NCBI RefSeq assembly: GCF_000768555.3
Contig: NZ_KN293980.1
Span: 452,138-516,137, forward strand
Length of the DNA stretch: 64,000 nt
Reading direction: 5' to 3'
Origin: Roseovarius mucosus DSM 17069
GTDB taxonomy: Bacteria; Pseudomonadota; Alphaproteobacteria; Rhodobacterales; Rhodobacteraceae
The notes beneath the pieces were generated by a model. It saw nothing but the letters and a program-made list of their open reading frames with translations, had not been told where the DNA came from and did not search any database. The position numbers and the translations under genes are program-made. Shown one piece after another: positions 8,724 through 18,694 of this stretch (its first letter is position 1; each line of letters opens with the position of its first letter).

Positions 8724-9344
8724 TTAGTCAGCGGCCAGCGTCAGCAGGGTTTCCGCCATCCAGCCTATGCGCCCCGTTTCGACCACCCGCAGCTTGATCC
8801 AGCCTTCGCCGGGGTCGTTGAGCACGATCACGTCGGTACCGCGCTTGAGGCTGGCTATGCGGCCAAAGCCTGTTCCGGGACCAGTGCGCAGATTGACCGA
8901 ATTGCCGGATACCTGGCGCATGTCCAGGGCAGGGGCCAGTGTTTCGACCTCCAACACAGCCTCTTGAACGGGTTTCGTGACTTCGGGTGTGTCGGGAATT
9001 GCGGCGGGCGTGGTGACCCGTGCGGTGGGTAGGCTTACCGCAATGGGGGCCGGTTCGACATCTCCCTCCGCAGAGGCCAGCGTCAACACCACCTTCTCTC
9101 CCATATTGAGACCCAGATCATGCAGTGATGTAATGGTGCGCGTTACCTCCGCGTCGTGCCGCGGGGTACCATCCTGCGCCAATTCGATCACATTGACGCG
9201 CAAGGGCCGCGCCACAGGCCGCTGATTGTCGAGTAGGGCGCGCGCCTGAATGGAATTGGCGGAAGGTCGATAGTCAGACCCGCCGCTCAACTCATAAAAA
9301 GACCATCCCAGAAAAGCAAAACTCACAAGAATAAAGCGCCACAT
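8724..9344 (-). CDS. SH3-domain protein, exported or membrane-anchored
   Basis: 206 residues from ATG 9344. An N-terminal hydrophobic helix (WRFILVSFAFLGWSFYEL) acts as signal anchor. The C-terminal ~70 residues are a bacterial SH3 domain: VSGNSVNLRTGPGTGFGRIASLKRG, then VIVLNDPGEGWIKLRV and GWMAETLL. Such domains bind peptidoglycan or proteins in the periplasm. The middle is a proline/threonine-rich linker. Divergent from parC with about 157 bases between the starts. Its exact role is unknown. Confidence 0.85.
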   Translation of the reverse strand: MWRFILVSFAFLGWSFYELSGGSDYRPSANSIQARALLDNQRPVARPLRVNVIELAQDGTPRHDAEVTRTITSLHDLGLNMGEKVVLTLASAEGDVEPAPIAVSLPTARVTTPAAIPDTPEVTKPVQEAVLEVETLAPALDMRQVSGNSVNLRTGPGTGFGRIASLKRGTDVIVLNDPGEGWIKLRVVETGRIGWMAETLLTLAAD

Positions 9345-9501
9345 TGCGCGTCCCCCCAGTACCACACGATAAATTGAATGCTTGGCAGCAGATACAGTAT
9401 ATCCGATTCGCCCGTCTCTATGAGGGGGAAATCGGAAAAGATTGAAACCTGTGGCCTCTGAATGCTTTACGCCGCAGGATGGCAGGGCTATCACCACATA
9501 C

Positions 9502-11808
9502 ATGAGTGATCTGCTGGACGACCCCAATATGCAGCCCGAGGCTGTGTCAGAGCCGCTGCGCCGCGCGATCGGCGAGCGCTATCTCACCTATGCGCTGTCC
9601 ACGATCATGCACCGGGCGTTGCCGGATGCGCGCGACGGTTTGAAGCCGGTGCATCGGCGCATCCTCTATGCGATGCGCGAACTCCGGCTTTCCAGCACCG
9701 GGGGCTTTCGCAAGTCGGCAAAGATTTCCGGTGATGTGATGGGCAACTATCACCCGCATGGCGATGCCGCGATCTATGACGCGATGGCGCGTCTGGCGCA
9801 GGATTTCGCGGTGCGGTATCCGCTGGTGGACGGGCAGGGCAATTTCGGCAATATCGACGGCGATAATCCCGCCGCCAGCCGCTATACCGAGGCGCGGATG
9901 ACCGCCTTTGCCGAGGCGCTGCTGGACGGCCTGGCCGAGGATGCGGTCGATTTTCGCGACAATTACGACGGCACGCTGCGCGAACCCGTGGTTCTGCCCG
10001 CGTCCTTTCCAAATCTGCTGGCCAATGGATCTTCGGGCATTGCCGTTGGCATGGCCACCAATATCCCGCCGCATAACATCGGTGAATTGATCGACGCCTG
10101 CCTGCATCTGATCAAGGCCCCCGACGCCCGCGACGATACGCTTTTGCAATACATCCCCGGTCCCGATTTCCCCACAGGCGGTGTCATCGTCGAACCGCCC
10201 GAGAGTATCGCGCAGGCCTATCTGACTGGGCGCGGTGCCTTCCGTCTGCGTTGCAAATGGGAGCTGGAGGATCTGGGCCGCGGTCAGTGGCAGATTGTCG
10301 TCACAGAGATTCCCTATCAGGTGCAGAAATCCAAGCTGATCGAGCGCATTGCCGAACTGATCCAGACCCGCAAGGTGCCGATCCTTGCTGATGTCCGCGA
10401 CGAGAGCGCCGATGATGTGCGCCTGATCCTTGAGCCGCGCTCCAAGAATGTCGATCCCGAGGTGTTGATGGGCATGATGTATCGCAATTCCGAATTGGAA
10501 GTGCGGTTCTCGCTCAACATGAATGTGTTGATCGACGGGGTAACACCCAAGGTCTGTTCGCTGAAAGAGGTGCTGCGCGCCTTCCTCGATTTCCGGCAAG
10601 AGGTGCTGTTGCGCCGCTCTGCGCATCGGATGGAAAAGATCGACCACCGGCTGGAGGTTTTGGAAGGTTTGATAATCGCCTTCCTCAATCTAGACCGCGT
10701 GATCGACATCATCCGCTATGACGACGATCCTAAAGCAGCCCTGATGCGCGAGGATTGGAGCCGCACGGTGCCGCGTGCCATGTCCGAGGCGGACTACGTG
10801 CCGCCGCCCTATTCAGACGAGCCGGGGCTGTCTGAGGTGCAGGCCGAGGCAATTCTTAACATGCGCCTGCGGTCCTTGCGGCGCCTGGAAGAGATGGAAC
10901 TGCGCGCCGAGCGGGATGCGCTGATGGCCGAGCGCGCAGGGCTGGAAGATCTGCTCGACGATGTTTCGTTGCAGTGGGTGGCGGTGGCCGATCAGTTGAA
11001 AGAGGTCAAGAAAACCTTTGGCAAGAGCCACGCCATTGGCGCGCGCCGCACACAGTTTGCCGAGGCGGGAAGCGTCGAAGACGTGCCGCTCGAGGCTATG
11101 ATCGACCGCGAGCCGATTACCGTGGTGTGCAGCCAGATGGGCTGGATCCGGGCCATGACCGGGCATCTCGATCTGAGCCGCGAGCTGAAGTTCAAGGACG
11201 GCGACGGCCCGCGCTTCATGTTCCACGCAGAGACGACCGATCGGATTCTGGTCTTTGGCAGCAATGGCCGCTTTTACACGCTGAGTGCTGCGAACCTGCC
11301 CGGTGGGCGCGGCATGGGCGAGCCGCTGCGCCTGATGGTCGATCTGCCCAACGAGGCAGGGATCGTCGATCTGCTCATTCACAAGCCGGGGCGCAAATTG
11401 CTGGTCGCCTCTGATGCCGGGGACGGTTTCATCGTGCCCGAGGAAGAGGTGATCGCCCAGACCCGCAGCGGCAAGCAGGTGCTCAACCTGCGTGATCCCG
11501 CACGCGCGGTGGTTTGCCGCCCGGTGATGGGCGATCACGTCGCCTGCGTGGGCGATAACCGCAAGGTGCTGGTCTTTGCACTGGACGAACTGCCCGAACT
11601 GGGGCGCGGCAAGGGCGTCCGGCTGCAGAAATACAAGGATGGCGGGCTGTCTGACGCCACCACCTTTGATCTGGCGGACGGGCTGTCATGGCGCGACCCG
11701 GCCGGGCGCACCCGCACCGAAAGTAATCTAGACGAATGGTTGGGTAAGCGCGCGGGCACCGGCCGTATGGCGCCACGGGGATTCCCCCGAGACAACCGCT
11801 TTACCTGA
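9502..11808 (+). CDS. parC: DNA topoisomerase IV subunit A
   Basis: 768 residues from ATG 9502 ([10 protein letters not shown]), although the frame stays open upstream to 9442. GyrA/ParC breakage-reunion domain is clear: [44 protein letters not shown], and the catalytic tyrosine in [10 protein letters not shown] (Tyr128). The C-terminal beta-propeller is short and divergent, as usual for ParC, and this separates it from GyrA. Decatenates chromosomes with ParE, which is not in the window. The start has a weak Shine-Dalgarno sequence. Confidence 0.95.
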   Translation: MSDLLDDPNMQPEAVSEPLRRAIGERYLTYALSTIMHRALPDARDGLKPVHRRILYAMRELRLSSTGGFRKSAKISGDVMGNYHPHGDAAIYDAMARLAQDFAVRYPLVDGQGNFGNIDGDNPAASRYTEARMTAFAEALLDGLAEDAVDFRDNYDGTLREPVVLPASFPNLLANGSSGIAVGMATNIPPHNIGELIDACLHLIKAPDARDDTLLQYIPGPDFPTGGVIVEPPESIAQAYLTGRGAFRLRCKWELEDLGRGQWQIVVTEIPYQVQKSKLIERIAELIQTRKVPILADVRDESADDVRLILEPRSKNVDPEVLMGMMYRNSELEVRFSLNMNVLIDGVTPKVCSLKEVLRAFLDFRQEVLLRRSAHRMEKIDHRLEVLEGLIIAFLNLDRVIDIIRYDDDPKAALMREDWSRTVPRAMSEADYVPPPYSDEPGLSEVQAEAILNMRLRSLRRLEEMELRAERDALMAERAGLEDLLDDVSLQWVAVADQLKEVKKTFGKSHAIGARRTQFAEAGSVEDVPLEAMIDREPITVVCSQMGWIRAMTGHLDLSRELKFKDGDGPRFMFHAETTDRILVFGSNGRFYTLSAANLPGGRGMGEPLRLMVDLPNEAGIVDLLIHKPGRKLLVASDAGDGFIVPEEEVIAQTRSGKQVLNLRDPARAVVCRPVMGDHVACVGDNRKVLVFALDELPELGRGKGVRLQKYKDGGLSDATTFDLADGLSWRDPAGRTRTESNLDEWLGKRAGTGRMAPRGFPRDNRFT

Positions 11809-11873
11809 TCGGGCCTTGTCTGTTGCGGATGCGCGGCGTATAGCCCCGGCCTGACCCAAAAGGAGCCCTTGCA

Positions 11874-12659
11874 ATGGTAGGTAGTGCCAATCTCAACGTC
11901 ATGCTCAAGGCCGCGCGCAAAGCGGGGCGGGCACTGGCCAAGGATTTCCGCGAGGTCGAGAACCTTCAGGTCAGCATGAAAGGCGCGGGCGATTTCGTCA
12001 GCCGCGCCGATATTGCTGCGGAAAAGATACTCAAGTCCGAGTTGATGGGCGCGCGTCCGACCTATGGCTGGCTGGCCGAAGAGGGCGGCGAGGAAGAGGG
12101 GCAGGACCCCACCCGCCGCTGGATCGTCGACCCGCTGGACGGGACCACCAATTTCCTGCACGGCCTGCCGCATTGGGCGGTCTCAATCGCGCTGGAACAT
12201 AAGGGCGAAGTGGTGGCGGGCGTCATTTACGACGCCAGCAAGGACGAGGCGTTCTTTGCCGAAAAAGGCGCGGGTGCCTGGATGAACGAAAGCCGCCTGC
12301 GCGTTTCGGGGCGCAATAAAATGATCGAGTCGATCTTTGCCACCGGACTGCCCTTTGGCGGGCGGGCCGACCTGCCCGAAACCTTGCAAGATCTGGCGAA
12401 ATTGATGCCGACCTGCGCGGGCGTGCGCCGCTGGGGATCGGCGGCGCTCGACATGGCCTATGTGGCGGCGGGTCGGTATGAAGGGTTCTGGGAACGGCGT
12501 TTGAACGCTTGGGATCTTGCGGCGGGCGTGATCATCGTGCGCGAGGCGGGCGGTTTCGTTGAACCGCTGCGCCCCGGCGGCAATATTCTGGCCGATGGCG
12601 AGGTGATCTGCGCCAACGAGGCGATCTTTGACAAGTTCGCGGGCGTGATCCGGGGGTGA
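11874..12659 (+). CDS. suhB: Inositol monophosphatase family protein
   Basis: 261 residues; AAAAGGAG precedes ATG 11874. The three metal-binding motifs are present: EEGGEEEG (motif with the first Glu residues), WIVDPLDGTTNFLHG, and WDLAAGVIIVREAGG. Mg-dependent phosphatase acting on myo-inositol-1-phosphate or related sugar phosphates; in bacteria the homologue SuhB also binds the transcription machinery. Lies 65 bases after parC on the same strand, possibly cotranscribed. Confidence 0.93.
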   Translation: MVGSANLNVMLKAARKAGRALAKDFREVENLQVSMKGAGDFVSRADIAAEKILKSELMGARPTYGWLAEEGGEEEGQDPTRRWIVDPLDGTTNFLHGLPHWAVSIALEHKGEVVAGVIYDASKDEAFFAEKGAGAWMNESRLRVSGRNKMIESIFATGLPFGGRADLPETLQDLAKLMPTCAGVRRWGSAALDMAYVAAGRYEGFWERRLNAWDLAAGVIIVREAGGFVEPLRPGGNILADGEVICANEAIFDKFAGVIRG

Positions 12660-12755
12660 GCGGGCAAGTATCGGCGTCGCGTTTGACGCCGTGAGTCCGC
12701 GCTTTGGCGGTTAGGGCCGATGTCAAATTTCGGCCAAACTCTTCCTCACAGCCCT

Positions 12756-13124
12756 TCACCCATCCGACGGATGGTTTACCCCGTCGACCCATCCAATCGG
12801 GTCGAGATCACGCGGGTTCACGCCCTCGATCGCCCCGAGATTGACGCCATACTCATTTGGGTTCGATCGGCGCCGATGATGCGTGTATATCCCGCACGTC
12901 TTGCAGAAATAGTGTTTGGCCGTGCCCGTGCCCCATTGATAGAGCGTGAGATTATCCGCACCGCGCAGTACCTCGACCCCGTTCAGGGGTGCCGAAACTG
13001 CCGCCGCGCCGCGCCTGCGGCAAAACGAGCAATCACAGCGGCGCGCGGTCGATAGCCCCTCAGAGAGCGTCACGCGCAGTTCAACCGCGCCGCAATGGCA
13101 GGTGGCCTTGAGGGGGTGGGTCAT
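12756..13124 (-). CDS. GFA family protein (glutathione-dependent formaldehyde-activating-like)
   Basis: 122 residues starting at the ATG that overlaps the rhomboid stop (ATGA). Zinc-binding pattern of the family is present: CHCGAVEL, RRCDCSFCRRRGAA, and YFCKTCGIYTHHRRR. Family members were named for S-hydroxymethylglutathione formation, but most, like this one, have unknown substrates. Translationally coupled to the rhomboid protease gene. Confidence 0.88.
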   Translation of the reverse strand: MTHPLKATCHCGAVELRVTLSEGLSTARRCDCSFCRRRGAAAVSAPLNGVEVLRGADNLTLYQWGTGTAKHYFCKTCGIYTHHRRRSNPNEYGVNLGAIEGVNPRDLDPIGWVDGVNHPSDG

Positions 13125-13867
13125 CGGCGTTTCCTCACGGTCGGAATGGAACTGGGGCGAAAGCGGTAGTCGGGCGCAGGATGCGGTGGCGAGCCATGGG
13201 TCTCGCGCCAGAAACGCGGGCCGCCAAGCCGCAGAAAGACCGGCAGCGTCAACGCGAGGCCCGCGACAAACCCACCCGCATGCGCCCAATAGGCAACCCC
13301 GCCCATGTCCGGATCGCTGCCCAACCCGGCCACGACCTGAAGCGCGAACCACAGCACCAGCATGATCGCCGCAGGAATCGGGATGATGCGAAAGAACACG
13401 AGAAAAAACAGCAGGATATCGACCCGCGCGCGTGGAAAGAGCAAGAGATACCCGCCCATCACCCCCGCAATCGCCCCCGAGGCCCCGACGGTCGGCACCA
13501 TCGACCCCGGACTACCCAGGATATGCGCCAACCCTGCCGCCACGCCGGTTGCAAGGTAAAAGGCCAGATAGGGCAGATGCCCCATCCGATCCTCCATGTT
13601 ATCCCCGAAGATCCAGAGAAACAGCATGTTTCCCGCCAGATGCAGCACGCCCCCATGGAGGAACATCGAGGTCAGCAATCCGGTAAAATCCCCCAGTTGC
13701 GTCACTTTGGCGGGGATCATGGCCCAGTCGTAGAAAAAGAGATTGAGTGCCCGCTCATTTGCGAAAAGTGGCCAGTAGGCCGCGAAAATCACGACGTTTA
13801 GCGCGATCAGCCCGTAGGTGACATAGGGTGTGCGCCCCGAAGGGTTATGATCGCGGATCGGGAACAT
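13121..13867 (-). CDS. Rhomboid family intramembrane serine protease
   Basis: 248 residues with about six hydrophobic segments. Catalytic serine motif GASGAIAGVMGGYLL (GxSG) and the catalytic histidine in YWAHAGGFVAG; the first part reads NPSGRTPYVTYGLIALNVV, characteristic of the family. Cleaves transmembrane helices of unknown targets. The last 50 residues are a polar, proline-rich cytoplasmic tail. Forms a two-gene unit with the GFA gene. Confidence 0.92.
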   Translation of the reverse strand: MFPIRDHNPSGRTPYVTYGLIALNVVIFAAYWPLFANERALNLFFYDWAMIPAKVTQLGDFTGLLTSMFLHGGVLHLAGNMLFLWIFGDNMEDRMGHLPYLAFYLATGVAAGLAHILGSPGSMVPTVGASGAIAGVMGGYLLLFPRARVDILLFFLVFFRIIPIPAAIMLVLWFALQVVAGLGSDPDMGGVAYWAHAGGFVAGLALTLPVFLRLGGPRFWRETHGSPPHPAPDYRFRPSSIPTVRKRR

Positions 13868-13929
13868 GAGCGAAAGCTAGCGCGGATCACGGGGGACGGA
13901 AAGCCGGTGATTGCACCCGCCGTCTCGAT

Positions 13930-14346
13930 TTGCGCAAGAACCGGGTCGCCCAATATCGCGAACGGTGCGCAAAGTTTTCCCATCCATATTACGTTTTCTG
14001 GATCGCTTGGGGTTTGCTGCGTGCCGGGGCACGCGACAGCGCGATTGAGGCACGCCCGGCCTCGTTTCGGGATGGGGCGGTGCTCTTGCTGCTCAACCCC
14101 AAGGCCTATGTGATCATTGCGTTGATGTTCACGCAATTCCTGAGCGTTTCGGACACCAACCGGACACTGTTGGTTCTGGGTATCACGACGCTTTTTACGC
14201 TCAACAACCTTGTGGCCTTTACTCTGTGGACCATGATGGGCGCGAGATTGGGTCGGCTTTTTGCCCGCGCTGGAAGCGCGCGGGCACTGAATACAGCTTT
14301 CGGCGTGACCCTCGGGGCCGTGGCCTTGTGGATGCTTTTGGCCTGA
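13930..14346 (+). pseudogene. LysE family transporter remnant, N-terminal half missing
   Basis: The readable part encodes the C-terminal half of a LysE/RhtB exporter: WIAWGLLRAGARDSA, then FRDGAVLLLLNPKAYVIIAL (the conserved LLNPKA motif) and two closing hydrophobic segments ending in LGAVALWMLLA. Full-length members are about 205 residues; the first ~70, including the PGP motif and helices 1-2, are not found in any frame between this point and the rhomboid gene start at 13867. The first ~20 codons read as unrelated sequence. Probably a deletion remnant. Confidence 0.7.
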
Positions 14347-14358
14347 TCGCCCCGAGGT

Positions 14359-17300
14359 TCAGGACATCCCGCTCAAAAGCGCCGCATTGCCGCCTGCCGC
14401 CGTGGTATCTACACAGACATGCCGCTCGTGGAGCGCGTGACCGGTGTCGGGCATGCCGGTGATCAAGGGCAGGATCGGGCCTGCACGCCGCGCCATGGCT
14501 CCGGCATAGGCGCGCGCCTCGCTTTCGCAGCCCCACCAGAGCACGCCCGATAGGCCGCCCATGGTCACAAGCGCCTCTGGGTCGACCCGGCCCGTGGCGG
14601 TGACGGCGACGCCGCCCAGACCTTCGACCGCGCGCGCCTGCGTCGCCGCCAGATCCGCCCCCGGACCCATGCACAACAGTGCAGGGCGTACATGGGTGGT
14701 CAGTCGGTTCGACTCTCCGGTCGGCCCCGGCAGAACGAGGGCCGCGCGGGGCGCACGGGCGGCGGCATTGGCGGCATCGAGCGCCTTTTGCGCCGCTTGC
14801 GCCGACATGGCCTCGGTCCATTTCTCGCCCTTTTCCGACGCGGGGCGCGCGGTAAAGCGCGTGAGGTAATGCGGCCCGCCCGCCTTGGGCCCGGTGCCCG
14901 ACATGCCCTCGCCGCCAAAGGGCTGGCTGCCCACGATGGCCCCGATCTGGTTGCGATTGACATAGATATTGCCCGCGTGCACCGCCTCGGTCACATGCTG
15001 CACGCGGTCGTCGATCCGCGTCATCAGGCCAAAGGTCAGGCCATAGCCGGTGGCATTGATGGCACCGATCACCCGGTCGAGATCGCCGGATTTGAACGTG
15101 GCGACATGCAGCACGGGACCAAAGATTTCGCGCTCGATATCGCCGATCCCGCCAACCTTGATCAGCGTGGGGGCAATATAGGTGCCTGCGTTTGGGGTTT
15201 TCAGCTCGTGCAAGAGCCGTCCTTGCGCGCGCGCGGTCTGGATATGCGCGGCAATGCCGGCGCGCGCCTCTTCGTCGATCACCGGGCCGCAATCGGTGCT
15301 CAGGTGCCACGGATTGCCGACGGTCAGCGCATCCATCGCACCGGTCAGCATCTCGAGGAAATGCGGCGCGATGTCATCCTGCACATAGAGACAGCGCAGA
15401 GCGGAGCAGCGTTGACCCGCAGATTGAAAGGCGCTTTCGACAATTGCCTGCACGGCCTGTTCGGGCAGCGCGGTCGAATCCACGATCATCGCGTTCATGC
15501 CGCCCGTTTCCGCAATGAGCGGTGCGCCGGGGGCGAGATGTTTGGCCATGGCCGCGCGGATCTTGAGCGCTGTTTCGGTCGAGCCGGTAAAGGCCACGCC
15601 GCCCACGCGCGCGTCAGAGGTAAGCGCCGCGCCGACATCCCCTGCACCGGGCAGAAGTTGCAGGGCCGTGACGGGCACGCCGGCCTTGTGCATGAGGCCC
15701 ACGGCCAGATGCGCGATGAGCGGTGTCTGCTCGGCGGGTTTCGACAGCACCGCGTTGCCGGCGGCCAAGGCCGCCGCGATCTGGCCGGTAAAGATGGCCA
15801 GGGGGAAGTTCCACGGCGAAATGCAGGTAAAGGTGCCGATCGGCGCGTCCTCGGGGGCATGGGCGGCGTAATAGCGCAGGAAATCCACCGCCTCGCGCAG
15901 CTCGGCTACGGCATCGGGGATGGATTTTCCCGCCTCACGGGTCAGCAGCGCGAATATTTCGCCATAATTCTCCTCATAGAGGTCCGCCACGCGGTTGAGG
16001 ATCGCGCCACGCTCTTTGGCGGGGGCACCCCATGCTGCGGCGGCGTTCAAGGCCACCTCGATGTCGGCCTTGCTGGCCCAGGCCACGGTGCCGGGGGTGT
16101 CGGCGGGATCGGCCGGGTTCTCGACGGCCTCCGCTGCTTGCGGTGCGGGCGTGCCTGCGATCAGCGGTGCGGCTTCCCAGCGGTGCTGTGCAAAGGGCGC
16201 GCGCGCTGCCTCGATCCGGTCCAGCGTCGGCTGGTGGCGCAGATCGAAGCCGCGCGAATTGGGGCGCTCGGGCTGGAACAGATCCTGCCCTTTGGGAAGA
16301 TGCGGTTGCGGGTCGTTCACGGCGACAAAGGGATCGCGCGCGACCTCTTCTGGGGCCACTTCTTCATTGACGATCTGGTTTACAAAGCTGGAGTTTGCAC
16401 CGTTTTCCAAGAGGCGCCGCACCAGATAGGCCAAGAGATCGCGATGCGCGCCCACAGGCGCGTAGATGCGACAGCGGGTGCCTTCGGCCTTGAGGATGAT
16501 GTCATGCAGCGCCTCGCCCATGCCGTGCAGGCGCTGGAACTCGAACGCGCCCTTATCGCTGGCCATATCCAGAATGGCGGCGGCGGTGTGGGCGTTGTGG
16601 GTCGCGAACTGCGGATAGATGCGGTCGGTCATCGACAAGAGCTTGCGCGCATTGGCGATATAGCTGACGTCGGTTGCGGCCTTGGAGGTGAACACCGGAA
16701 AACCGTCGATCCCCGCCACCTGCGCGCGCTTGATCTCGGTATCCCAATAGGCGCCCTTGACCAGACGAACCATGATCTTGCGATCCAGACGCGTAGCCAG
16801 ATCATAAAGAAAATCAATCACATGGCTGGCGCGTTGGCCGTAGGCCTGCACCACCACACCGAACCCGTCCCATCCGGCAAGGGCGGGCTCTGCCAGCACC
16901 GTCTCGATCACGTCGAGCGAGAGCGACAGGCGATCCGCCTCTTCTGCGTCGATGTTGAGCCCCATCTTGGCCGATTTCGCCAAAAGGGCGAGGCTGCGCA
17001 GGCGGGGCACAAGAACCTCCATCACCTGCGCGCGCTGTGCCACCTCGTAGCGCGGATGCAGCGCCGAGAGTTTCACGGAAATGCCGGGATTGCTGCGAAT
17101 ATCCGGATTGGTGCAAGCCGTCGCAATCGCCGTAATGGCGCGGGAATAGCTGAGGTGATAGCGGGTCGCGTCCGCATCGGTGCGCGCCGCCTCGCCCAGC
17201 ATGTCATAGGAATAGCTGTAGCCCTTCTTTTCCATCGCCGCCGCGCGGTCCATGGCGCCCTGAATGGTCTCGCCCAGCACGAACTGGCGGCCCATTTCCT

Positions 17301-17790
17301 TCATCGCGCGGCCCACGGCGGTGCGGATGACCGGCTCGCCCAGCCGCTTGATCGCACCGCGCAGATGGCCCACGGGCCCCGGCTTTTCATCCTTGAGCAC
17401 CTTGCCTGTCAGCATCAACGCCCAGGTTGAGGCATTGACCAGCGGCGAGGTGGAATGCCCCATGTGCTTGCCCCAGTCCGACGGCGCGATCTTGTCCTCG
17501 ATCAGCGCGTCAATGGTGTCGGCATCCGGCACCCGCAACAGCGCCTCTGCCAGACACATGAGCGCAATGCCTTCATCAGTTGAGAGGCCGTATTCGGCCA
17601 GAAACACCTCCATCAGACCGGGGCTTGATTGCCCGCGAATGGCACGCACGAGATCGGCACCGCGCGCGCAGATCCGCGCCCGGTCTGCCTCGGAGAGATT
17701 GGCGGCAGCGGTCAGACGCGCCAGCGTTTCCGCCTCGTCCGCATAGGTGGCAAGGTCGATGGCGCGGCGAATGTCGGTGTCGTATGGCAT
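14359..17790 (-). CDS. putA: Bifunctional proline dehydrogenase / L-glutamate gamma-semialdehyde dehydrogenase
   Basis: 1143 residues from ATG 17790; an alternative start at 17820 adds ten residues. Order: PRODH FAD barrel (about residues 60-470; GYSYSYDMLGEAARTD, VRLVKGAYWDTEIKRAQVAG, YAPVGAHRDLLAYLVRRLLENGANSSFV), aldehyde dehydrogenase domain (about 520-1000; TCISPWNFPLAIFTGQ, AETGGMNAMIVDSTAL, catalytic Cys in SAGQRCSALR), and a C-terminal ALDH-like tail. The N-terminal ribbon-helix-helix DNA-binding domain of enterobacterial PutA is absent, consistent with control by the divergent Lrp-type regulator. Oxidises proline to glutamate, feeding the quinone pool. Confidence 0.96.
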   Translation of the reverse strand: MPYDTDIRRAIDLATYADEAETLARLTAAANLSEADRARICARGADLVRAIRGQSSPGLMEVFLAEYGLSTDEGIALMCLAEALLRVPDADTIDALIEDKIAPSDWGKHMGHSTSPLVNASTWALMLTGKVLKDEKPGPVGHLRGAIKRLGEPVIRTAVGRAMKEMGRQFVLGETIQGAMDRAAAMEKKGYSYSYDMLGEAARTDADATRYHLSYSRAITAIATACTNPDIRSNPGISVKLSALHPRYEVAQRAQVMEVLVPRLRSLALLAKSAKMGLNIDAEEADRLSLSLDVIETVLAEPALAGWDGFGVVVQAYGQRASHVIDFLYDLATRLDRKIMVRLVKGAYWDTEIKRAQVAGIDGFPVFTSKAATDVSYIANARKLLSMTDRIYPQFATHNAHTAAAILDMASDKGAFEFQRLHGMGEALHDIILKAEGTRCRIYAPVGAHRDLLAYLVRRLLENGANSSFVNQIVNEEVAPEEVARDPFVAVNDPQPHLPKGQDLFQPERPNSRGFDLRHQPTLDRIEAARAPFAQHRWEAAPLIAGTPAPQAAEAVENPADPADTPGTVAWASKADIEVALNAAAAWGAPAKERGAILNRVADLYEENYGEIFALLTREAGKSIPDAVAELREAVDFLRYYAAHAPEDAPIGTFTCISPWNFPLAIFTGQIAAALAAGNAVLSKPAEQTPLIAHLAVGLMHKAGVPVTALQLLPGAGDVGAALTSDARVGGVAFTGSTETALKIRAAMAKHLAPGAPLIAETGGMNAMIVDSTALPEQAVQAIVESAFQSAGQRCSALRCLYVQDDIAPHFLEMLTGAMDALTVGNPWHLSTDCGPVIDEEARAGIAAHIQTARAQGRLLHELKTPNAGTYIAPTLIKVGGIGDIEREIFGPVLHVATFKSGDLDRVIGAINATGYGLTFGLMTRIDDRVQHVTEAVHAGNIYVNRNQIGAIVGSQPFGGEGMSGTGPKAGGPHYLTRFTARPASEKGEKWTEAMSAQAAQKALDAANAAARAPRAALVLPGPTGESNRLTTHVRPALLCMGPGADLAATQARAVEGLGGVAVTATGRVDPEALVTMGGLSGVLWWGCESEARAYAGAMARRAGPILPLITGMPDTGHALHERHVCVDTTAAGGNAALLSGMS

Positions 17791-17844
17791 GCGGGTCCCC
17801 ATGGTTGGATGGCACATCATAGCATCATTGAACCAGTGACTTTT

Positions 17845-17867
17845 CCTGATTAGAATGAAATTTCAGG
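17845..17867. promoter_or_regulatory. Candidate Lrp-type operator between putA and its regulator
   Basis: Inverted repeat CCTGA-N13-TCAGG in the 104-base intergenic region of the divergent putA / Lrp pair. Lrp/AsnC proteins bind imperfect palindromes with A/T-rich centres, and the spacer here is A/T-rich. Placement and symmetry are direct observation; the role is inferred. Confidence 0.45.
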
Positions 17868-17894
17868 CCGGATGGTTTGAATTTGGAGCATACC

Positions 17895-18374
17895 ATGGAT
17901 CAAAACGAACAGCTCGACCTTGACCGCTTTGACCGGGCGATTCTACGGGTTCTGGCCGGCGACGGGCGGATCAGCGTCACGGAACTGGCGCGCGAGATTG
18001 GGTTGTCGAAATCGCCCACCCAAGCCCGCCTGCGGCGGCTGGAGCGGGACGGTGTGATCACCGGCTACCGCGCGCTGTTCGATCCGATCCGCCTTGGCCT
18101 CGATCACGTGAGTTTCGTCGAGGTGCGCCTGCACGACACCCGCGAGGCAGCCTTGGCAGAGTTCAACGCCGCCGTGTCAAAGATTCCCGAGATCGAGCAA
18201 GTGCATCTGATCGCAGGGAATTTCGACTACCTGATGAAGATCCGCACGCAGAGCATGGCCGACTATCGCCGGGTGCTGGCCGAACACATTTCGACCCTGC
18301 CACATCTGGCCAATACCTCGACCTATGTTGCGATGCAGGCAGTCAAGGAAAACGCCCTCTCCGATGTGATCTGA
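17895..18374 (+). CDS. Lrp/AsnC family transcriptional regulator, probable putA activator (PutR-type)
   Basis: 159 residues from ATG 17895; an in-frame upstream start exists but has no clear site. N-terminal winged helix-turn-helix with [42 protein letters not shown] (split here across residues 9-50), then the RAM ligand-binding domain with [16 protein letters not shown]. Divergent transcription from putA and the absence of a DNA-binding domain in PutA both suggest it is the proline-responsive PutR regulator of Rhizobiales/Rhodobacterales, by analogy. Confidence 0.88.
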   Translation: MDQNEQLDLDRFDRAILRVLAGDGRISVTELAREIGLSKSPTQARLRRLERDGVITGYRALFDPIRLGLDHVSFVEVRLHDTREAALAEFNAAVSKIPEIEQVHLIAGNFDYLMKIRTQSMADYRRVLAEHISTLPHLANTSTYVAMQAVKENALSDVI

Positions 18375-18446
18375 TCCGTCCCAAACCCCTGCGTTTGGCT
18401 TTACACCCACGTCAAAGCGGATATTGTCCGCCCCGCATACCCCCGT

Positions 18447-18532
18447 GCCCGCGTGGTGGAATGGTAGACACATGAGACTTAAAATCTCCCGGCCGCAAGG
18501 CCGTGCCGGTTCGAGTCCGGCCGCGGGCACCA
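18447..18532 (+). tRNA. tRNA-Leu (UAA)
   Basis: 86 bases including an encoded CCA. Acceptor stem GCCCGCG pairs with CGCGGGC; the anticodon loop CTTAAAA gives anticodon TAA at 18480-18482. A long variable arm (CCGGCCGCAAGGCCG) marks a class II tRNA, and TTCGAGTCC is the T loop. Sits at the boundary between the proline genes and the methylated-amine genes. Confidence 0.97.
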
Positions 18533-18574
18533 CAATAATGCTGTTAAAATAGCGATGTGGATGAATAAGTCGGG

Positions 18575-18673
18575 ATGCCGTTAAGAGTTCACCCGGATGG
18601 CGCGGGTGCGATCCTCGTCGCGCTGTCGCTGCTTGATGGCGATGCAACGCCGGATGTGAGCTATAGCGCCTAG
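18575..18673 (+). CDS. Possible small ORF or gene remnant (32 aa)
   Basis: Thirty-two codons from ATG 18575 to TAG 18673, reading MPLRVHPDGAGAILVALS and ending SYSA. It lies 42 bases after tRNA-Leu. It reads like the tail of a longer protein rather than an independent gene; no ribosome-binding site is visible. Such fragments next to tRNAs can be residues of integrated elements, but no integrase or attachment repeat is seen. Confidence 0.2.
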   Translation: MPLRVHPDGAGAILVALSLLDGDATPDVSYSA

Positions 18674-18694
18674 ATCTATGGACCGCGCGCCGGA

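Noticed and set aside
14692..17430. Long open frame opposite putA
   Set aside because: It is a GC-rich shadow of the putA gene, with low-complexity Arg/Gly/His content and no recognisable domain.
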